Assembly: GCA_025769875.1 (NCBI GenBank)
Contig: JAGFNK010000037.1
Coordinates: 124,001-188,000 of the forward strand
DNA: 64,000 nucleotides
Direction of reading: 5' to 3'
Origin: Russula earlei
Lineage: Eukaryota > Basidiomycota > Agaricomycetes > Russulales > Russulaceae
Part shown: positions 32,800 to 43,546 of the stretch, in pieces
Layout: each line of letters opens with the position of its first letter
Position numbering within the stretch: position 1 is the first letter of the stretch
The notes under the pieces: generated by a model
The model's input: only the letters and a program-made list of their open reading frames with translations
Database searches by the model: none
What the model was told of the DNA's origin: nothing
Made by a program: the position numbers and the translations under genes

Positions 32800-34008
32800 T
32801 TGCCGTTTTCAGCGCACTTGGCAGAGTTTGAATTCCACCCAAATCGGCACAGAAAACCCCCTCAAACATGCGGGATGAATATCTCCCTCAAAACAGCTTC
32901 AATTCATATGAACGTTTTTGTCCCTGAATTGCCTGAATGAGGGCTAGGCAGCCCCATTGTTTTCATGAGATTCAAGTGAGAATTGGTGGAGCTGGACTCA
33001 AGCCACCTCCACATGTGTATTAGATGAATTACAACTCAAAATCAGGGTCTATATCTATTATTTTTCCCTCATGTTGTACCCATGGGCTGTCTTGAGGCAG
33101 CCCCATAGTGTTTTTGACTCAAGCATTGTGGTGTGCAACGTCGTTTCCCTCATATCGTGTGACAGTAGCACAGTCGTGTGCTGGGAAGGAGCCCCCCCAG
33201 GAAGTGCACACCTGAGCCCATGGGGCGGTGAAGTGTGTCCAAGAATGCAGAATGACTTCATAAGACTGAATCTCCAAAGAGGAGGAGCACCTAGCAGGAA
33301 CGCAAGAACACGTTTGTTCATTCGACTGCACTCAGGTTCACACAGATGATAAGGGAACAACAGGGCAACTTATTCAACATGGTAGCAGATACAGGTTAGA
33401 ACTAAGGCTAAGGGACAGGAAAAGCACAAAAGACAGGCATATGAAAGGAAATCTAGACATGAGAAGGGGACCGAAGCTGGACGATGCAAGGTATCGAGTC
33501 ATGGTCTCCAGCGGCTGTGGTAGTGGCATGTGGCAATTTGTGAAGGATGGCTGAGGCCAGGTGTGATGATGAGGGGTGTGGTTGAGTCGCGACGCAAGGA
33601 GGGGGAGACGATGCAAAGGAGAGGCTGGAGGGGGGATAGGGAGAGTGCTGGTGGGTGGTTGCTTGGGTGCTGATGGCGCTGCCGAACGTGATTGCGGGTG
33701 GGATGATTGGAGAACTTGGATGGCAGATGCGAGGTAGAGGAGCGAGGGGGTGTGGAAGTAGAAAGGGAGAGGGAAGACAGCGGCAGGCTGGGAAATGGAT
33801 GCATAGGCAGCGTGCAGATCTCTGACTAACAAAATGAGCATCTAGTAGAAAAGCACACCGAAATGTACAGTAGCAACACCATCCGATGGCAACGAAGGCG
33901 GCGGCGTGGTACGGGGCTCTTCAGCTGTGCGTTGGGACTTGTCAGGGCATGGTGAAGGCGGGGGCATTGAGGGCGAGGGCGTGCGGCAGTTGATGGGGGG
34001 CGAGGGTG
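32800..34008 (+). repeat. Left arm of E1
   Basis: Inverted copy of 35708-36927. The outer part (to about 33150) is shared with E2. The inner part is specific to E1, CT-rich on the minus strand, with an AATAAAG signal on that strand near 33375. The frame 33374-33841 (minus) mirrors 35893-36352 (plus); both probably reflect composition, not a gene. Confidence 0.85.
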
Positions 34009-34558
34009 GCGTGCTGGCGGTGACGATGATGATGATATGAGGACAAAGAGGAGATGGCACAAAAGGAATATGCACATATGTACTCTTGTAAGTGATTCGT
34101 GGCCAGCCATATAGCTGTGTGGGTGAGTTGACATTGAGGCCATGCGCCTTGCGACAATTTTGCATGTCTTGTGGTCCATGCGTTTGTGCTGTGGTGAGTT
34201 CCCAGGCTTCTGCATTTACATAGGCATAGGACTCTTCCTCCCCATCCTCATCAATAGCAGGAAGGGATGTCTTGGAAGCCTGAGCTCGTGGTTGTGATCC
34301 CTTTGGTCGAGTGGGAGTGCCTGAGCTGTCACTTTCATTTCGACCAGTTTTTTTTTTCAGGCAGCCTTCCTTTGGCCAGTAGTACGTGTCGGTGCAGGCC
34401 AGCGTTTTGAAGCACATTGCTTCAAGCCCATGAGGATTTAGGGGGTTGAAATGGAGGGGTAGAGCAAGGTATGGTGAGCAGCTCTGGGAAGGGAAGAATG
34501 CCCTGTTGTTGTCCTGGAGTAGGAGTGGACAGGTGGACGGTTGATGAATAAGCCACAC
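34009..34558 (-). other. Unrecognised ORF inside E1
   Basis: A 238-codon minus-strand frame (34558 down to 33842) whose first about 180 residues lie outside the inverted arm. It includes KKKTGRNESDSSGTPTRPKG and DEDGEEESYAYVNAEAWELT, a charged, protein-like stretch with no transposase motif I know. It may be captured host sequence or a second protein of the element. Confidence 0.35.
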
Positions 34559-34630
34559 GACTCTTTATGCACTCGCTTTACGCTTTCTTTACATCACGCT
34601 TTTCATCGCACACTCAACTAAACATATGCC

Positions 34631-34973
34631 ATGTGGCCGGGTGTGTTGTCTGATGATGCATGCTGGATTATCTTACACATGTCTTCAAGATTGACCCTTG
34701 AGGATATCACCCATCACACTGGAGTTCCTTGTCGTACTATAGAGCGCATTGTGGCTGATTTCAGATCTTGTGGAACAGCCAATCGCCCAAACAGTCTACT
34801 CCAACCAGCAAATAGAATCCTTACAATGCAGGAAGTACAAGTGAGTTCCCCACATTCTCTAGTTCGTTCTGTGGCGCATATTGGCTAGTTTCATCAAGGC
34901 ACCATCGTCTATACTCCGGATGCCTATCTTGACAAGCTGAGAGATATTTTAAGAGAAAGGACTGGCGTTGAGG
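34631..34973 (+). pseudogene. IS630/Tc1-type transposase, N-terminal exons
   Basis: LSDDACWIILHMSSRLTLED and HHTGVPCRTIERIVADFRSC form the helix-turn-helix part of this fungal transposase family. A 48-bp intron, GTGAGT...GCTAG at 34841-34888, fits between MQEVQ and FHQGTIVYTPDAYLDKLREI. The frame reaches RERTGVEV, where LTR H is inserted. It continues at 35505. Confidence 0.75.
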
Positions 34974-35499
34974 TGTTAAGATCCGACAGATCTTAGTACT
35001 GACTCTTTTTAGTGGAAGAGTTGCTTGATATAGTTCAAGCACTAGACTTCGAACCCTTTGATATTATCTCAGGAAGATTAGATGTAGAAAAGAGAGGGGC
35101 CTCTTTCACTTAGAGTCTGCACTAGAATGTTTGTTTAGATTGATAGACAAGATGATTATCTTGTTAGAGTATAAGTCGAGCGTAAGGCTCGACTTCTTGG
35201 TACCACAGACTATTTATACGATATCTCAATAACTACTGATCCGATTTGTATGAAGCTCGGGGTGCACATAGCTGAGACCCAGTAGTATCCAAATACAGAG
35301 AGCGCAATTCAAGAATGTTAAGAATGACTCACGCGTGAGTCATTCTTTCCTAGTATCTGTCAGCAATCAGTAAGCAATCAGTCAGCAATCAGTAAGCAAT
35401 CAGTCAGCAATCAGTAAGCCAGATCCGTAAGCAGACATGTGAGTAATCATAGTTGAGTCAGTGAACAGGTGACAGTCGGAGAACACAAGAATCCTAACA
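34974..35499 (+). repeat. Solo LTR H in transposase, TSD TGAGG
   Basis: 526 bp, TGTTAAGATCC to AATCCTAACA, with TGAGG at 34969-34973 and 35500-35504. Removing it rejoins GVEV to SLMTIWHTLR in frame. A 22-bp unit containing CAGCAATCAGTAAG repeats in tandem at about 35358-35418. Confidence 0.9.
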
Positions 35500-35504
35500 T
35501 GAGG

Positions 35505-35707
35505 TGTCATTGATGACTATATGGCATACCCTGAGAAAGGAGTGGCTTCACCATGAAGAAGGTAAGTCATTTCACCTTGAGTGTGAACTCAAGTGCACTG
35601 ACTTGCCCAGCCGAGCAAAAATGCACTAGAGCGCAACGAGGACCTGCGCCTTCAGTATCGGTATACCTTTGGCACCACCTATACCGCAGAGCAGGCAGTT
35701 TTTGTGG
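35505..35707 (+). pseudogene. IS630/Tc1-type transposase, central exons
   Basis: SLMTIWHTLR, a one-base frame change, SGFTMKK, then a 49-bp intron (GTAAGT at 35562 to CCCAG at 35610), then PSKNALERNEDLRLQYRYTF and YTAEQAVFV. In the family the next residues are the first catalytic Asp (VFVDE); here the inverted arm begins instead, so the catalytic domain is absent. Confidence 0.7.
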
Positions 35708-36927
35708 CACCCTCGCCCCCATCAACCACCGCACGCCCTCGCCCTCAATGCCCCCGCCTTCACCATGCCCCGACAAGTCCCAACGCACAGCCGAAGAGCC
35801 CCATACCACGCCGCTGTCTTCGTTGCCATTGGATGGTGTTGCTACTGTACATTTCAGTATGCTTTTCTCCCCTTTTTTACTAGACTCTCATTTTGTTAGT
35901 CAGAGATCTGCACGCCGCCTATGCGTCCATTTCCCAGCCTGCCGCTGTCTTCCCTCTCCCTTTCTACTTCCACAACCCCCTCGCTCCTCTACCTCGCATC
36001 TGCCATCCAAGTTCTCCAATCGTCCCACCCGCAATCACGTTCGGCAGCGCCATCAGCACCCAAGCAACCACCCACCAGCACTCTCTCTATCCCCCCTCCA
36101 GCCTCTCCTTTGCATCGTCTCCCCCTCCTTGTGTCGCGACTCAACCACACCCCTCATCACCACACCTGGCCTCAGCCATCCTTCAAAAATTGCCACATGC
36201 CACTACCACAGCCGCTGGAGACCATGACTCAATACCTCGCGTCGTCCAGCTTCGGTCCCCTTCTCATGTCTAGATTTCCTTTCATATGCCTGTCTTTTGT
36301 GCTTTTCCTGTCCCTTAGCCTTAGTTCTAACCTGTATCTGCTACCATGTTGAATAAAGTTGCCCTGTTGTTCCCTTATCATCTGTGTGAACCTGAGTGCA
36401 GTCGAATGAACAAACGTGTTCTTGCGTTCCTGCTAGGTGCTCCTCCTCTTTGGAGATTCAGTCTTATGAAGTCATTCTGCATTCTTGGACACACTTCACC
36501 GCCCCATGGGCTCAGGTGTGCACTTCCTGGGGGGGCTCCTTCCCAGCACACGACTGTGCTACTGTCACACAATATGAGGGAAACGACGTTGCACACCACA
36601 ATGCTTGAGTCAAAAACACTATGGGACTGCCTCAAGACAGCCCATGGGTACAACATGAGGGAAAAATAATAGAAATAGACCCTGATTTTGAGTTGTAATT
36701 CATCTAATACACATATGGAGGTGGCTTGAGTCCAGCTCCACCAATTCTCACTTGAATCTCATGAAAACAATGGGGCTGCCTAGCCCTCATTCAGGCGATT
36801 CAGGGACAATAAGTTTCATGTGAATTGAAGCTGTTTTGAGGGAGATATTCGGCCCGCATGTTTGAGAGGGTTTTCTGCACCGTTTTGGGTGGAATTCAAA
36901 CTCTGCCAAGTGTGCTGAAAACAGCAA
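35708..36927 (-). repeat. Right arm of E1
   Basis: Reverse complement of 32800-34008 with few differences. An AATAAAG signal lies near 36351 on the plus strand. Confidence 0.85.
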
Positions 36928-37030
36928 TAATTCAGGTAATGGCCTCAAAGAAAAATGACCAAGTAGTCCAATTTGATGAATCTAAGATCTCCAGGGGTGT
37001 TCCCGAAGGGATAGTGAATATGGGTGCCAT
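36928..37030 (-). pseudogene. Copia II gag start
   Basis: ATG at 37030 (minus) begins MAPIFTIPSGTPLEILDSSN, followed by WTTWSFFFEAIT and a TGA just before E1. The pattern LxSSNWxTW is the usual start of copia Gag. Confidence 0.78.
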
Positions 37031-37258
37031 ATGATGTAATAGGGTGAATTGCCAATCTGGACCAGTGGAGCAATTATAGCCAGATCAATTAGAGATCAAA
37101 TCAGTTTCTTTGATGTGTGATGTAACTGCGTGTGCGTCAATCCTCTGGTTCCAGGACCAAGGGAGTAAGATGTCATCTGATAACAGAGGTTTGTAGGGAA
37201 GGGAGGTGTTATAGGAATAAACATGTGTGGTGATCTCTGTGGATTTTAGATATGGGCA

Positions 37259-37270
37259 GGTCCCATAACC
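37259..37270 (-). promoter_or_regulatory. Copia II primer-binding site, half-tRNA type
   Basis: GGTTATGGGACC follows the LTR end on the minus strand. It resembles the site in Drosophila copia that pairs with the anticodon region of initiator tRNA-Met rather than its 3' end. The match is from memory of that site, not a search. Confidence 0.5.
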
Positions 37271-37750
37271 TGTTGAAGATAGGTGCAGTATGTGTGATTA
37301 GATAGCAGCAGATGATAAGATTGCAGGCAGATCTATCAGACAATAGTTCAGTTTGGTTGACACAAAACTCATATAAATAATGTACCTATCAGACAATAGC
37401 TACAATGTGTGATCAGTACTGTGAGATAAGATATCATAGTGTAAATACTCACTTCAGTTTGGTTGACACAAAACTGAAGTGATCTACGTACTTTGTGGCA
37501 TTCTTAAGTATCTGAGACCACCACTGGATGCAGTACAGTTAACTACTATCATGGATCACTAAGTAAGTCCAAGGATCAGTTGTAAGTAGCTACCAATTGT
37601 CCTAAATCACTCTATCAGTATAACTAACATGTGCTGCAGCGTATGAGCTGAGCCGGTGATGCCCAGTCTGGGTGACCCGATGCGTCAACGCATCCAAGTT
37701 GTGATCATATCACAACGCACCTGAGACTCTGAGCAGTGCAGATCTCAACA
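37271..37750 (-). repeat. LTR D1, 5' LTR of copia II
   Basis: 480 bp, TGTTGAGATCTGC to CTATCTTCAACA on the minus strand, very similar to D2 (62694-63175). No TSD is seen (TAACC and ATTGT), as expected because one side is internal. Confidence 0.88.
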
Positions 37751-38082
37751 ATTGTTTGTTCTACTTTACCACATAGAGATATATTTTTGAAGCTGCAACA
37801 AAGAATAGATGTCCTCTCTGTTTATGAAGCAAAGATTATACATAGTGATGAGTTGATTACATTCTATTTAAGCAAAAAAAAGATTATGCAAAGAGGCTTT
37901 AAACAAGTAGGATTACACCTGAGTGATTACACCAGAGCAATTACACCCAAGTGATGGCAGGGGTTCAGGGGTGCAGCCCCTGACAAGTTTTAATTTCATG
38001 CCTATGGCATGGCTTGCAAGCTGCACTTTGTGCCTACAGCATGGTTTGTGAGCTATGGCATGAAATTAAAACTTGTCTCTTC
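37751..38082. other. AT-rich spacer with a MITE-like palindrome
   Basis: No coding frame of interest. It contains a palindrome with 21-bp arms (37982-38002 and 38057-38077). Confidence 0.5.
37982..38077. repeat. 96-bp palindromic repeat with 21-bp perfect arms
   Basis: Starts GACAAGTTTTAATTTCATGC and ends with its exact complement; the inside contains repeats of GGCATGG and GCATGG. It could be a small MITE or fold-back element. No second copy is seen here. Confidence 0.6.
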
Positions 38083-39517
38083 TTATTGCAGTATAGGTTT
38101 TACACATCCCTGGATGTTCTGCTGTTGGTCCATCATGGTATTCTCAAAGGATTGCTTGATATGATATGCTTCCATGCCTCCTGTCACCACCAAAGCTGTG
38201 TCCTTCCTCCATTGTCCATTGACCATCTTTAGATCATAGTTGTCTTTCCATTGTCTCAGTAGTCCTGTTTCTTCTTCCTTTCTTTGGTCAAGCTTGACCC
38301 TTTCTTCCATAGCGGTAATTTCTAGAACTTGAACAAATAATTCATCTGGCAGAGTGGTGACTTCCTCCTTTTCTGGAACATTAGACTTATAGTCTGGTCT
38401 TCATGATAGTCCATCTGCTCTATTCCTTTTTCCTGGTTGGTGTCACAGCTCTAGATTGTACTGTGCCACTATAGGAAGATATCTTGCTACCTGGTCCCTT
38501 AGTTTTGGAGGTTCTTGATAATACATCGGATTCTTGTGATCAGTGTAGACCACCACTTTGTGGGGCAATCCAAGTAGAAGATGCCTCCAGTTCATTAGAG
38601 CACCAACCAGTGCCAGGAATTCTCTATCCCATACTGCATAATTGTTGTGATTTCCCCTTGTTCTTGTAACTAACCTTTGTTCCTATTTTTCCTACACCAT
38701 CCTTGTTCCCTCAGTTACTGTTTCATCCCTTGATGCTGATGCTTGTCATGTCATCTATTGTGTTTCATCTATTGTTCAAGTTCCTTTTGCTATTGGCTTG
38801 TCACTATCCATTGTTCTACATATAGTACTGTACAGCCTCACTAGATACAGTATTTAAGCACTGGTAAAAAGCTGGGAAATGCCCAAGCTCAGCTTTGTCC
38901 CATTTCCTGTTGCATCCCTTGCCCTGTACTCCCTCTCAATCACAACTTGCTTGTGCCAGCCTATACTCTGCTTGACCTGAGCACACCTCAAGGAACCCTT
39001 GTGTTCCTTTTCCTCCTCTGCCTCTCTCTCATTGTCCTCCTCTTCTGTGAAACCAGAAGATCGACTCTGTCTGCAGGCTGAGTCATTGTCTGACTTAAAG
39101 TCTTGAGACACTAAACCTTTGATCCAGTCTCTTTGAGCCGGCCCCCATTGAAACCTTGAACCAAGTCACAGGGACTTGGCCCCACTGAACTCTGAGAGCT
39201 AACACTCTAATGGCTGCGACACTGTAACAATAATTCTGTTCTGCTGAATTCAAGGTTCATAAGTAGTACCCCACCTCCCTTCTTATTTGGTCTTCGTCAT
39301 ATTGATAGAGAATGGCTCCTAGGGCATAAGACAAAGCATCAACATCCAAGAAGAACTGTTTCTTAAAATTCAGCTGCCAGAGTATTGGATTGCTAGTAAC
39401 TGCCTTGATTCATTTGTCTAGAGCTTCTCAACATTTGTCCATCCACTGAAAGGGGACCCCCTTTTTGAGTAGCTGTGTTATAGGCAGAGCTATGGTTGAG
39501 AAATTTGGTATGAATGG
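38083..39517 (-). pseudogene. Gypsy L2 RNase H and integrase N-terminus (split by G3)
   Basis: FFLDVDALSYALGAILYQ, then across G3, YAVWDREFLALVGALMNWRH and VVVYTDHKNPMYYQ (RNase H), then the spacer WHQPGKRNRADGLS and the integrase lead RKEEETGLLRQWKDNYDLKM. Stops occur at several former Arg/Gln codons. Confidence 0.82.
38643..39229 (+). repeat. Solo LTR G3 in L2, TSD ATAAT
   Basis: 587 bp, TGTTGTGATTTCC to GACACTGTAACA, with ATAAT at 38638-38642 and 39230-39234. It has only about two copies of the U3 tandem unit. Confidence 0.93.
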
Positions 39518-40357
39518 TCAGTGATATCCTATCATTCCCAAGGCCACCTGTTTATCTGTTTTGTCTTTACATTCTCTTGGCCATTTGCTCAACCCTTTGA
39601 TCTTTGAAGGGTCTACATGTATTCTTCCTTCTTTGGCTATCCATCCCAAGACTTCTATCCATTCTTTCTCAAATTCACACTTGGATACCTTTAGGAAGTA
39701 CAAGTTTTGCACCATCAAGTCTAAAAATTCATGCACAATTTGTGAGTGTAGGGCATGAGTTCCTTTTGGGGTCATTATGATCCAGCCATCCAAATAATTG
39801 GCAACATTTTCTGGATATTTCTGAAGCAGTGGTTAAGAGTCTCTTCTCATGGAATGTGAGAAGTATGCTAGGGCATTTCTTAACCCAAACTGCATCACTT
39901 TCAGGATATAAGTCCCCATGGGTGTTTTGAAGGCCACCTTCAATTGATCTTCTTCCATAATCCTCATATTGTTATACCCTTTGACTATGTCAAACTTTGA
40001 GAACAGGCCATTATTTTGGACTTGTTCCATGATTCTTTGAATACTTTCCAAGGTGTCATTGTCAGGTATTGTCCATTGATTTAACTTCCTGTAGTCAATG
40101 ATCAACCTTTTCTCTTTACTGTCCTTTTTGCCAATAAAGAATACAGGTGACATATAATTGGATGCTCCTGGTTTGATGTATCCTTTCTCCAGTTCTTCTT
40201 TGAGGAATTCTCTTAAATATTCCTTTTCCTCTTGAGACAAAGGATAGATCTTGCAATCTAATGATCTAGGAGCATCAGGGAATAAATTTATCTTCTTATC
40301 TTCTTCTCTACTAGGGGGGAAAGCATATAGAGGCCTCCTTGGAAAAGATTTTTCCAT
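39518..40357 (-). pseudogene. Gypsy L2 reverse transcriptase
   Basis: LPDAPRSLDCKIYP-like start, KRLIIDYRKLNQWTIPDN, GLFSKFDIVKGYNNMRI, FKTPMGTYILKVMQFGLRNA, then NYLDGWIIMTPKG where the family has YLDD, and FEKEWIEVLGWIAKEGRIHV. A stop lies between the two frames near 39830. The altered YLDG would make it inactive. Confidence 0.88.
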
Positions 40358-40581
40358 GTTGTCAATATTCTTCAGGAAAGTCTTGTTCTGTTAATTTTTG
40401 AGTTTTTAAATTTTGATCCCTAGCCCATTCTTGAGCCAGGCTGGTCTTGTGAATATATATGGGTTGGTCTTCTCTTGGCTTTCCATATTTCTTAACTGCT
40501 TTTAGTTGCAGGGATTTGATATAAAGATTGAGGTACTTGAGTCATGCACTTTCTAGGCACAAAGAACCTTCCTTGAGTTCC

Positions 40582-41403
40582 TGTCAAGACACGTACTGCT
40601 GATCACTAAGGACTCAGGAGCAGTTGGGCAAGGGTCGGAACAGATGGTACGCGGCGAAGGCGGCGTTGAACAAGAGGACGAGCCAAACGACGAGGAGGTA
40701 CCAGATAGGGACTGGTAGGTGTTGCAAGAGACAGAGGCGAAGGCTAGAGGCCAGTGTAGCGAGGGGCTTTAAACAAGGCGGTCGTTGAAGAGTACCTTGG
40801 AGGCGAGGGGAATCTTTAGACTGAGCGGTCGCGGGGGAGTACCCAGGAAGATGAGAGTATCACAAATGGACAGTCTGACGACTGCCATGCTACATTGGGG
40901 CTTATATACCATGTACAGGGTCGATTACAAAGACCTGGGACTATTCTAGACTCTTTGGTACCATCCAATAGGACTACAAAGGCATAAACTTGCTTGTGTC
41001 AAGTTTCAGGCTTACTGAGCGCATTACTGATCATTGTGGAGCGATGACATCATTATGATGTCACTGTGGAGCGCTTAGTGAGCCTATGAGGTCACTGTGG
41101 AGTCACTCAGTCAGCTATGATGTCATTGGAGCCTGGATGATGTCAGATGATTTATGCAACAGTTTCTAAGAGTTCATGCCGCTGTTTCGGGTCCTTGGTG
41201 GCTGGGTGGCCATGTGGCTACCATGCGATGATTACCCGAAACGGGTGCCTGGTCGTGTTATAGTGCCTTTGCAATAGCGATATCTTGTACTGCAGGGGGG
41301 ATAGCCCAGAAAACGGAAGGGAGTTGGTAATGCAAAATGAGAGAGGTCTGTCTTGAGTGAAATAGGACCATCTACGGTCAGGGCCTGGCCTTGGTTCGTA
41401 ACA
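40582..41403 (-). repeat. Solo LTR C3 in L2, TSD GTTCC
   Basis: 822 bp, TGTCAAGACACG to GGTTCGTAACA on the plus strand. GTTCC is present at 40577-40581 and 41404-41408. Confidence 0.93.
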
Positions 41404-41461
41404 GTTCCCCTTTTTTCCAGTCCATAGTTGGTTTGAATTCCCAAAGAAAGGAGTATACTAA

Positions 41462-42290
41462 TGTTACAAACCAAGGCCAGGTCCTGGCCATATATTGTCC
41501 TAATCCACTCAAGAGAGACCTCTCTCACTTTGCATTGCCAACTCACTTCCATTTCTTGGGCTACCCCTCCTGTGGTGCAAGTAATCGCTATTGCAAAGGC
41601 ACTATAACACAACCAGGCACCAGTTTCCTAATCGGGTAATCATTGTGTGGCAGCCACATGGCCACCCGGCCACCAAGAACCCAAAACAGTGGCACAAACT
41701 CTTAGAAACTGTTGCATAACTCATCTGACATCATCAAAGCTCCAATGACATCATGGCTGACTGAGTGACTCCACAGTGACCTCATAGGCTCACTAAGCAC
41801 TCCACAGTGACATCATAATGATGTCATCACTCCACAATGATCAGTAATGCGCTCAGTAAGCCTGAAACCTGACACAAGCAAGTTTATGCCTCTGTAGTCC
41901 TATTGGATGGTACCAAAGGGTCTAGAATAGTTCCAGTTCTTTGTAATCGACCCTGTTCACTGTATATAAGCCCCAATGAAGCATTGCAGTCATCAGACTG
42001 TCCATTTGTGATACTCTCATCTTCCTGGGTACTCCCCCACAACTACTCAGTCTAAAGATTCCCCTCACCTCCAAGGTACTCTTCAATGACCGCCTTGTTT
42101 AAAGCCCCCTCGCTACACTGGCCTCTAGTCTTCGCCTCTGTCTCTTGCAACACCTACCAATCCCCATCTGGTACCTCCTCGTCATTTGGCTTGTCCTCCT
42201 GTTCAACGCCGTTTATGCTGTGTATCATCTGTTCCGACCCTTGCCCACCTGCTCCTGAGTCCTTAGTGATCAGCAGTACATGTCTTGACA
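41462..42290 (+). repeat. Solo LTR C4 in L2, TSD ACTAA
   Basis: 829 bp, TGTTACAAACCAAGG to CATGTCTTGACA, with ACTAA at 41457-41461 and 42291-42295. It lies only 58 bp from C3 in opposite orientation. Confidence 0.93.
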
Positions 42291-42681
42291 ACTAATATAA
42301 CTCGGTATCCTCCCAAGGATGTGATATAGAACTTTTGTAACTTGTTCCATTTGTTATAATGGATCCTGAGCCAACTGAAGTGTTTTAGTTCCCCATTCTT
42401 GTTCTCAGTTCCATCCACATTGCAAACCATCATTGGTTCTCAAAGGTCTTGTCTTCCTATTCCTAGTCTTTTCCAAGTTTCTTCATCCAGGAAGTTTTCT
42501 GTTGCTCCACTGCCTAATAGAGCCTTTTCTGTGGCCACTCCTCATGCTGTGTGAAACAAAAAAGGGATGTTCATAGTCGCAATTCTCCTAATGTACATGG
42601 TGTGAGTTACTGCTGCCCTAAGTCTGGCCATTGACCTTGGGCTTATCAAAAATCCTCTTCTGCCATTATCTTATCCAGAAA
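42291..42681 (-). pseudogene. Gypsy L2 protease
   Basis: EKALLGSGATENFLDEETWK on the minus strand is the retropepsin site with D changed to G. MVCNVDGTENKNGELKHF follows, as in G1 (IINVDGTSNQGG). It continues through C4 to 41404-41461. Confidence 0.8.
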
Positions 42682-43479
42682 TGTTAGGACTCACTGTTGA
42701 ACAATCCTGTTCAAGAGCGAGGTAAGAGCTCAGAGGCAAGTCAACTGAGTTCAAGGACAAAGTTGGCAAAGAGTATGGTCCAAACAAGTAACAAGTACCA
42801 GAGTGGAACTGGTACTGGTTGTGAGAGGTGATCATGGAAGGAGAGAGCCAGAGTGTGCTAGATAGGGTGGTCCTAAAGGAGTACCCCCAGTAGTAGAGTG
42901 CCACAAATCAAATGGACAGTCTGAAGGCTGTCCACTACTTTATTGAGCACTTATATACTACAAGAGAACTGCTAAATAGGGAACAAGGCATAACCTTGTT
43001 ATCAAGCACAATTGATGGATGAGTAAGAAGTTGGAGTATGCTTACTGAGCATTCTCAGTCATGCTCAGTGAGCTGCTGAGTAAGATGGCTCCTATCGATG
43101 AGCAAGAGCTTTTAGTGTCCACATGTTCACTGCTTAGTACATGTGCAAAGCACCTGATTCATCTACCATTAGTTAGTTCAGGGCTGGTCATCTGAGGACT
43201 TGTGGTTCTGTCTTATAGTTTGTTCTAAGGTTATTAGAGTTAGTTTAATAACACGTTATAGGGCCTATAGTATCTTTGTTCATGTCTATTGTAGAGCACC
43301 TTGGGTCATCCTAAAGGGTCTTTAGGGAGCCTATAATACTGATTTATATTGCTAGAAGGGTTGTCACTAAGTAGGGCTTGCCCTTTTGTCCATGTGAACA
43401 GGGTGGCATCATAGAGGCTGAGTTTTATCTAATAAGGAAGGGTCCTTCTAGGGCCCTCTCTGGAAAATGGTTCATGACA
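42682..43479 (-). repeat. LTR A6, apparent 3' LTR of gypsy L1
   Basis: About 800 bp of family A, with internal deletions and no TSD. On the minus strand it is directly preceded by a polypurine tract and the end of the L1 pol frame, which identifies family A as the LTR of gypsy L. Confidence 0.78.
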
Positions 43480-43495
43480 TTCATCCCCTCTTTAT
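43480..43495 (-). other. Polypurine tract of L1
   Basis: ATAAAGAGGGGATGAA on the minus strand directly before the A-type LTR start TGTCATGAACC. The pol stop TAA overlaps its first bases. Confidence 0.65.
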
Positions 43496-43546
43496 GACCT
43501 AGTTGCTCCTGCAACTATGTTATAAGGCTTAGGCATTGTTGGGTAC

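Larger units (their letters stand above)
32800..36927. mobile_element. E1: DNA transposon with 1.2-kb inverted repeats and IS630-like transposase remnant
   Basis: The ends are TTGCCGTTTTCAGC and its near-complement, each next to TA (32798-32799, 36928-36929), so a TA target duplication fits. The arms 32800-34008 and 35708-36927 are long near-identical inverted repeats. Between them lie an unrecognised ORF and a transposase gene remnant, itself split by solo LTR H. TA duplication and the transposase type both fit the IS630-Tc1-mariner group. Its first 340 or so bp match E2. Confidence 0.8.
29752..37750 (-). mobile_element. Ty1/copia copy II with 5' LTR D1, interrupted by E1
   Basis: On the minus strand: LTR D1, primer-binding site, gag start, [E1], rest of gag, zinc knuckle, protease, integrase and reverse transcriptase up to YVNDV, then truncation at about 29752. 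RNase H and the 3' LTR are missing. Removing E1 and one TA restores the gag frame across the junction (FEAIT, one TGA, then INGFQHH). Confidence 0.88.
38083..42681 (-). mobile_element. Gypsy L2, internal region, split by G3, C3 and C4
   Basis: On the minus strand, from 42681: protease, reverse transcriptase, RNase H and the start of integrase, truncated at about 38083. It shares its family with L1 to the right. Three solo LTRs with clear TSDs interrupt it. Confidence 0.82.

Noticed and set aside
33374..33841. 155-codon minus frame repeated as 35893-36352 plus
   Set aside because: Present because the E1 arms are inverted copies; Pro/His/Ser-rich composition, no motif.
35358..35420. Possible CRISPR-like array of CAGCAATCAGTAAG units
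   Set aside because: Units are contiguous without distinct spacers and lie in a eukaryotic LTR.
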